Below, piece after piece: positions 63,379 through 64,000 of a stretch of 64,000 bases of DNA. The notes under the pieces were generated by a model, which did no database searches, was not told the DNA's origin, and was given only the letters and a program-made list of their open reading frames with translations. Location: NCBI RefSeq assembly GCF_002954725.1, contig NZ_MSCQ01000002.1:107935-171934 (forward strand), read 5' to 3'. Positions within the stretch are counted from its first letter, which is position 1; each line of letters opens with the position of its first letter. A program made the position numbers and the translations under genes. Source of the stretch: Photobacterium phosphoreum (GTDB lineage Bacteria; Pseudomonadota; Gammaproteobacteria; Enterobacterales; Vibrionaceae).

Positions 63379-63512
63379 ATAGGACAGCCATAAAATCACA
63401 CTAGATTTGACTGATAATAATACCGTCATTATTTGCCGTGAATGCCTGCGAGGGCAATAAGGAATCAACTCACAGCGCGTTGAGTTTTCGAAGCAAAGAT
63501 ATGGCTGTCCCT
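63379..63512. repeat. Short palindromic element, copy B
   Basis: Left end ATAGGACAGCCATAA (63379-63393), right end TATGGCTGTCC (63500-63510). It lies in the same direction as copy A, 36 bases further on, so the two form a direct tandem. Confidence 0.9.
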
Positions 63513-63517
63513 ATGTC

Positions 63518-63652
63518 TGTCCTATGCTACATCATAAAATTTAATGTGCTTCACTGGCGTCTTTAAGGCTCAATCACGCATTGAGTAGATCACGGATAGC
63601 CTCGTTTCTCGACTTTCGAGATGACGGATATTGGGCTGAGTGAATGCCAATT
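63518..63652 (+). repeat. Unit B repeat
   Basis: Starts TGTCCTATGCTACATCATAA, contains CTCAATCACGCATTGAG and TCTCGACTTTCGAGA palindromes, and ends near GAGTGAATGCCA. It matches the partial copy at 63908-64000 and, inverted, 37584-37699. Confidence 0.88.
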
Positions 63653-63681
63653 ATTGCTGAATGCGAAGAAATGCAAAAAAT

Positions 63682-63722
63682 ATAGAACAGCCATAAAATT
63701 TGTAAAGATATGGCTGTCCTGT
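63682..63722. repeat. Minimal element: the two ends only
   Basis: ATAGAACAGCCATAAAA and TATGGCTGTCCTGTAT face each other with only about 10 bases between. It is the element stripped to its ends, a near-perfect 41-base palindrome. Confidence 0.75.
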
Positions 63723-63877
63723 ATTTTAGTCCTATTTTACTGTGTGTCTAAAGTAGATAGCCCTTACAGGACAAGGCCTAGCGCTGTTTTAGGTGGTGGG
63801 AATTCGTTTTTTCAAAATAGTGCATTCAATTGTCATAGTATTAAAAGCGTTTACATTAGTCCCTGCATGGACAAAAG

Positions 63878-63914
63878 ATAGGACACCCATAAATTCCATT
63901 CAATAGTTGTCCTA
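63878..63914. repeat. Degenerate minimal element
   Basis: ATAGGACACCCATAAA and TAGTTGTCCTAT with about 10 bases between. It overlaps the start of the next unit B. Confidence 0.65.
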
Positions 63915-64000
63915 TGCTACATCATAAAATTTAATGTGCTTCACTGGTGTCTTTAAGGCTCAATCATGCGTTGAGTAGATCACGGATAGCCTCGTTTCTC
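63908..64000 (+). repeat. Unit B repeat, cut by the window end
   Basis: Same sequence as 63518-63610 with two or three base changes, and probably continuing past the window. Confidence 0.88.

Larger units (their letters stand above)
62905..64000. other. 1.1-kb repeat-rich stretch, no intact gene
   Basis: From the DUF1090 stop to the window end there is an IS256-type remnant, three GGACAGCC elements of about 133 bases or less, and two copies of unit B, the last cut by the window edge. The listed repeats explain nearly all of it from 63106 on. Confidence 0.7.

Noticed and set aside
63621..63881. 86-codon plus-strand frame
   Set aside because: Runs through unit B and the minimal element; a by-product of repeat sequence.

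Overview
The window looks like a piece of a gammaproteobacterial genome of the Vibrionaceae, most likely Photobacterium. This is inferred from AT-rich composition, protein resemblance (a ToxR-regulated TagA/StcE-type M66 protease, a DtpD-type peptide transporter, oligopeptidase B, VirK/YbjX, gcvH-gcvP divergent from gcvT) and marine traits (sulfatase, opine dehydrogenase, tyrosine decarboxylase). No rRNA, tRNA, CRISPR array, prophage or replication origin was seen. The gene mix, rich in catabolism and accessory functions, would fit a secondary chromosome, but nothing here proves that.

Layout. 1-6 kb: Crp-type regulator, oligopeptidase B, an unknown membrane-anchored protein, a Tat-exported sulfatase and a small unknown protein. 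6.2-9.6 kb: two copies of a transposable element carrying a RAYT-type (REP-associated tyrosine) transposase, one intact and one with an internal deletion, bracketing a minimal trimeric autotransporter adhesin. 9.6-14.4 kb: a U32 family RlhA-like protein and a lemA/TPM-domain operon. 14.6-19.8 kb: two divergent operons that appear to deal with blocked amino acids: a desuccinylase/aspartoacylase-like enzyme with a YfcC carrier, facing DUF969-DUF979-pyroglutamyl peptidase. 19.8-26.9 kb: HD-GYP protein, lipoprotein, and the glycine cleavage genes with a PurR-like box between gcvH and gcvT. 27.4-35.1 kb: PepT-like peptidase and a four-gene tyrosine decarboxylation cluster (antiporter, tyrDC, tyrP, tyrS). 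35.4-40.2 kb: GntR regulator, a repeat-rich and gene-poor accessory stretch, and a DUF2971 gene. 40.2-47.2 kb: aminotransferase, PH-domain and DUF3859 proteins, then a LysR-opine dehydrogenase-YfcC cluster and an exported nucleosidase with a PurR-like box. 47.4-53.5 kb: large secreted M66 zinc protease, ArsP-type permease with ArsR regulator and shared operators, nucleoside hydrolase. 53.6-62.9 kb: methyltransferase, membrane protein, EAL phosphodiesterase, VirK-like, cysteine hydrolase, two unknowns, DtpD-like transporter, 2-oxoglutarate oxygenase, DUF1090 protein. 62.9-64 kb: a dense cluster of palindromic repeats.

The unifying structural feature is a dispersed family of palindromic elements ending in ATAGGACAGCCATA and its inverse. 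The same ends bound the RAYT transposase copies, so the window appears to hold both an autonomous element and many short non-autonomous relatives (12.1, 37.4, 59.4, 63.2-63.9 kb), some nested with a second repeat type (unit B).

Metabolic theme: uptake and breakdown of peptides and unusual amino acid derivatives (oligopeptidase B, PepT-like, Pcp, DtpD, TyrDC, opine dehydrogenase, two YfcC carriers, glycine cleavage), which suits a bacterium living on animal tissue.
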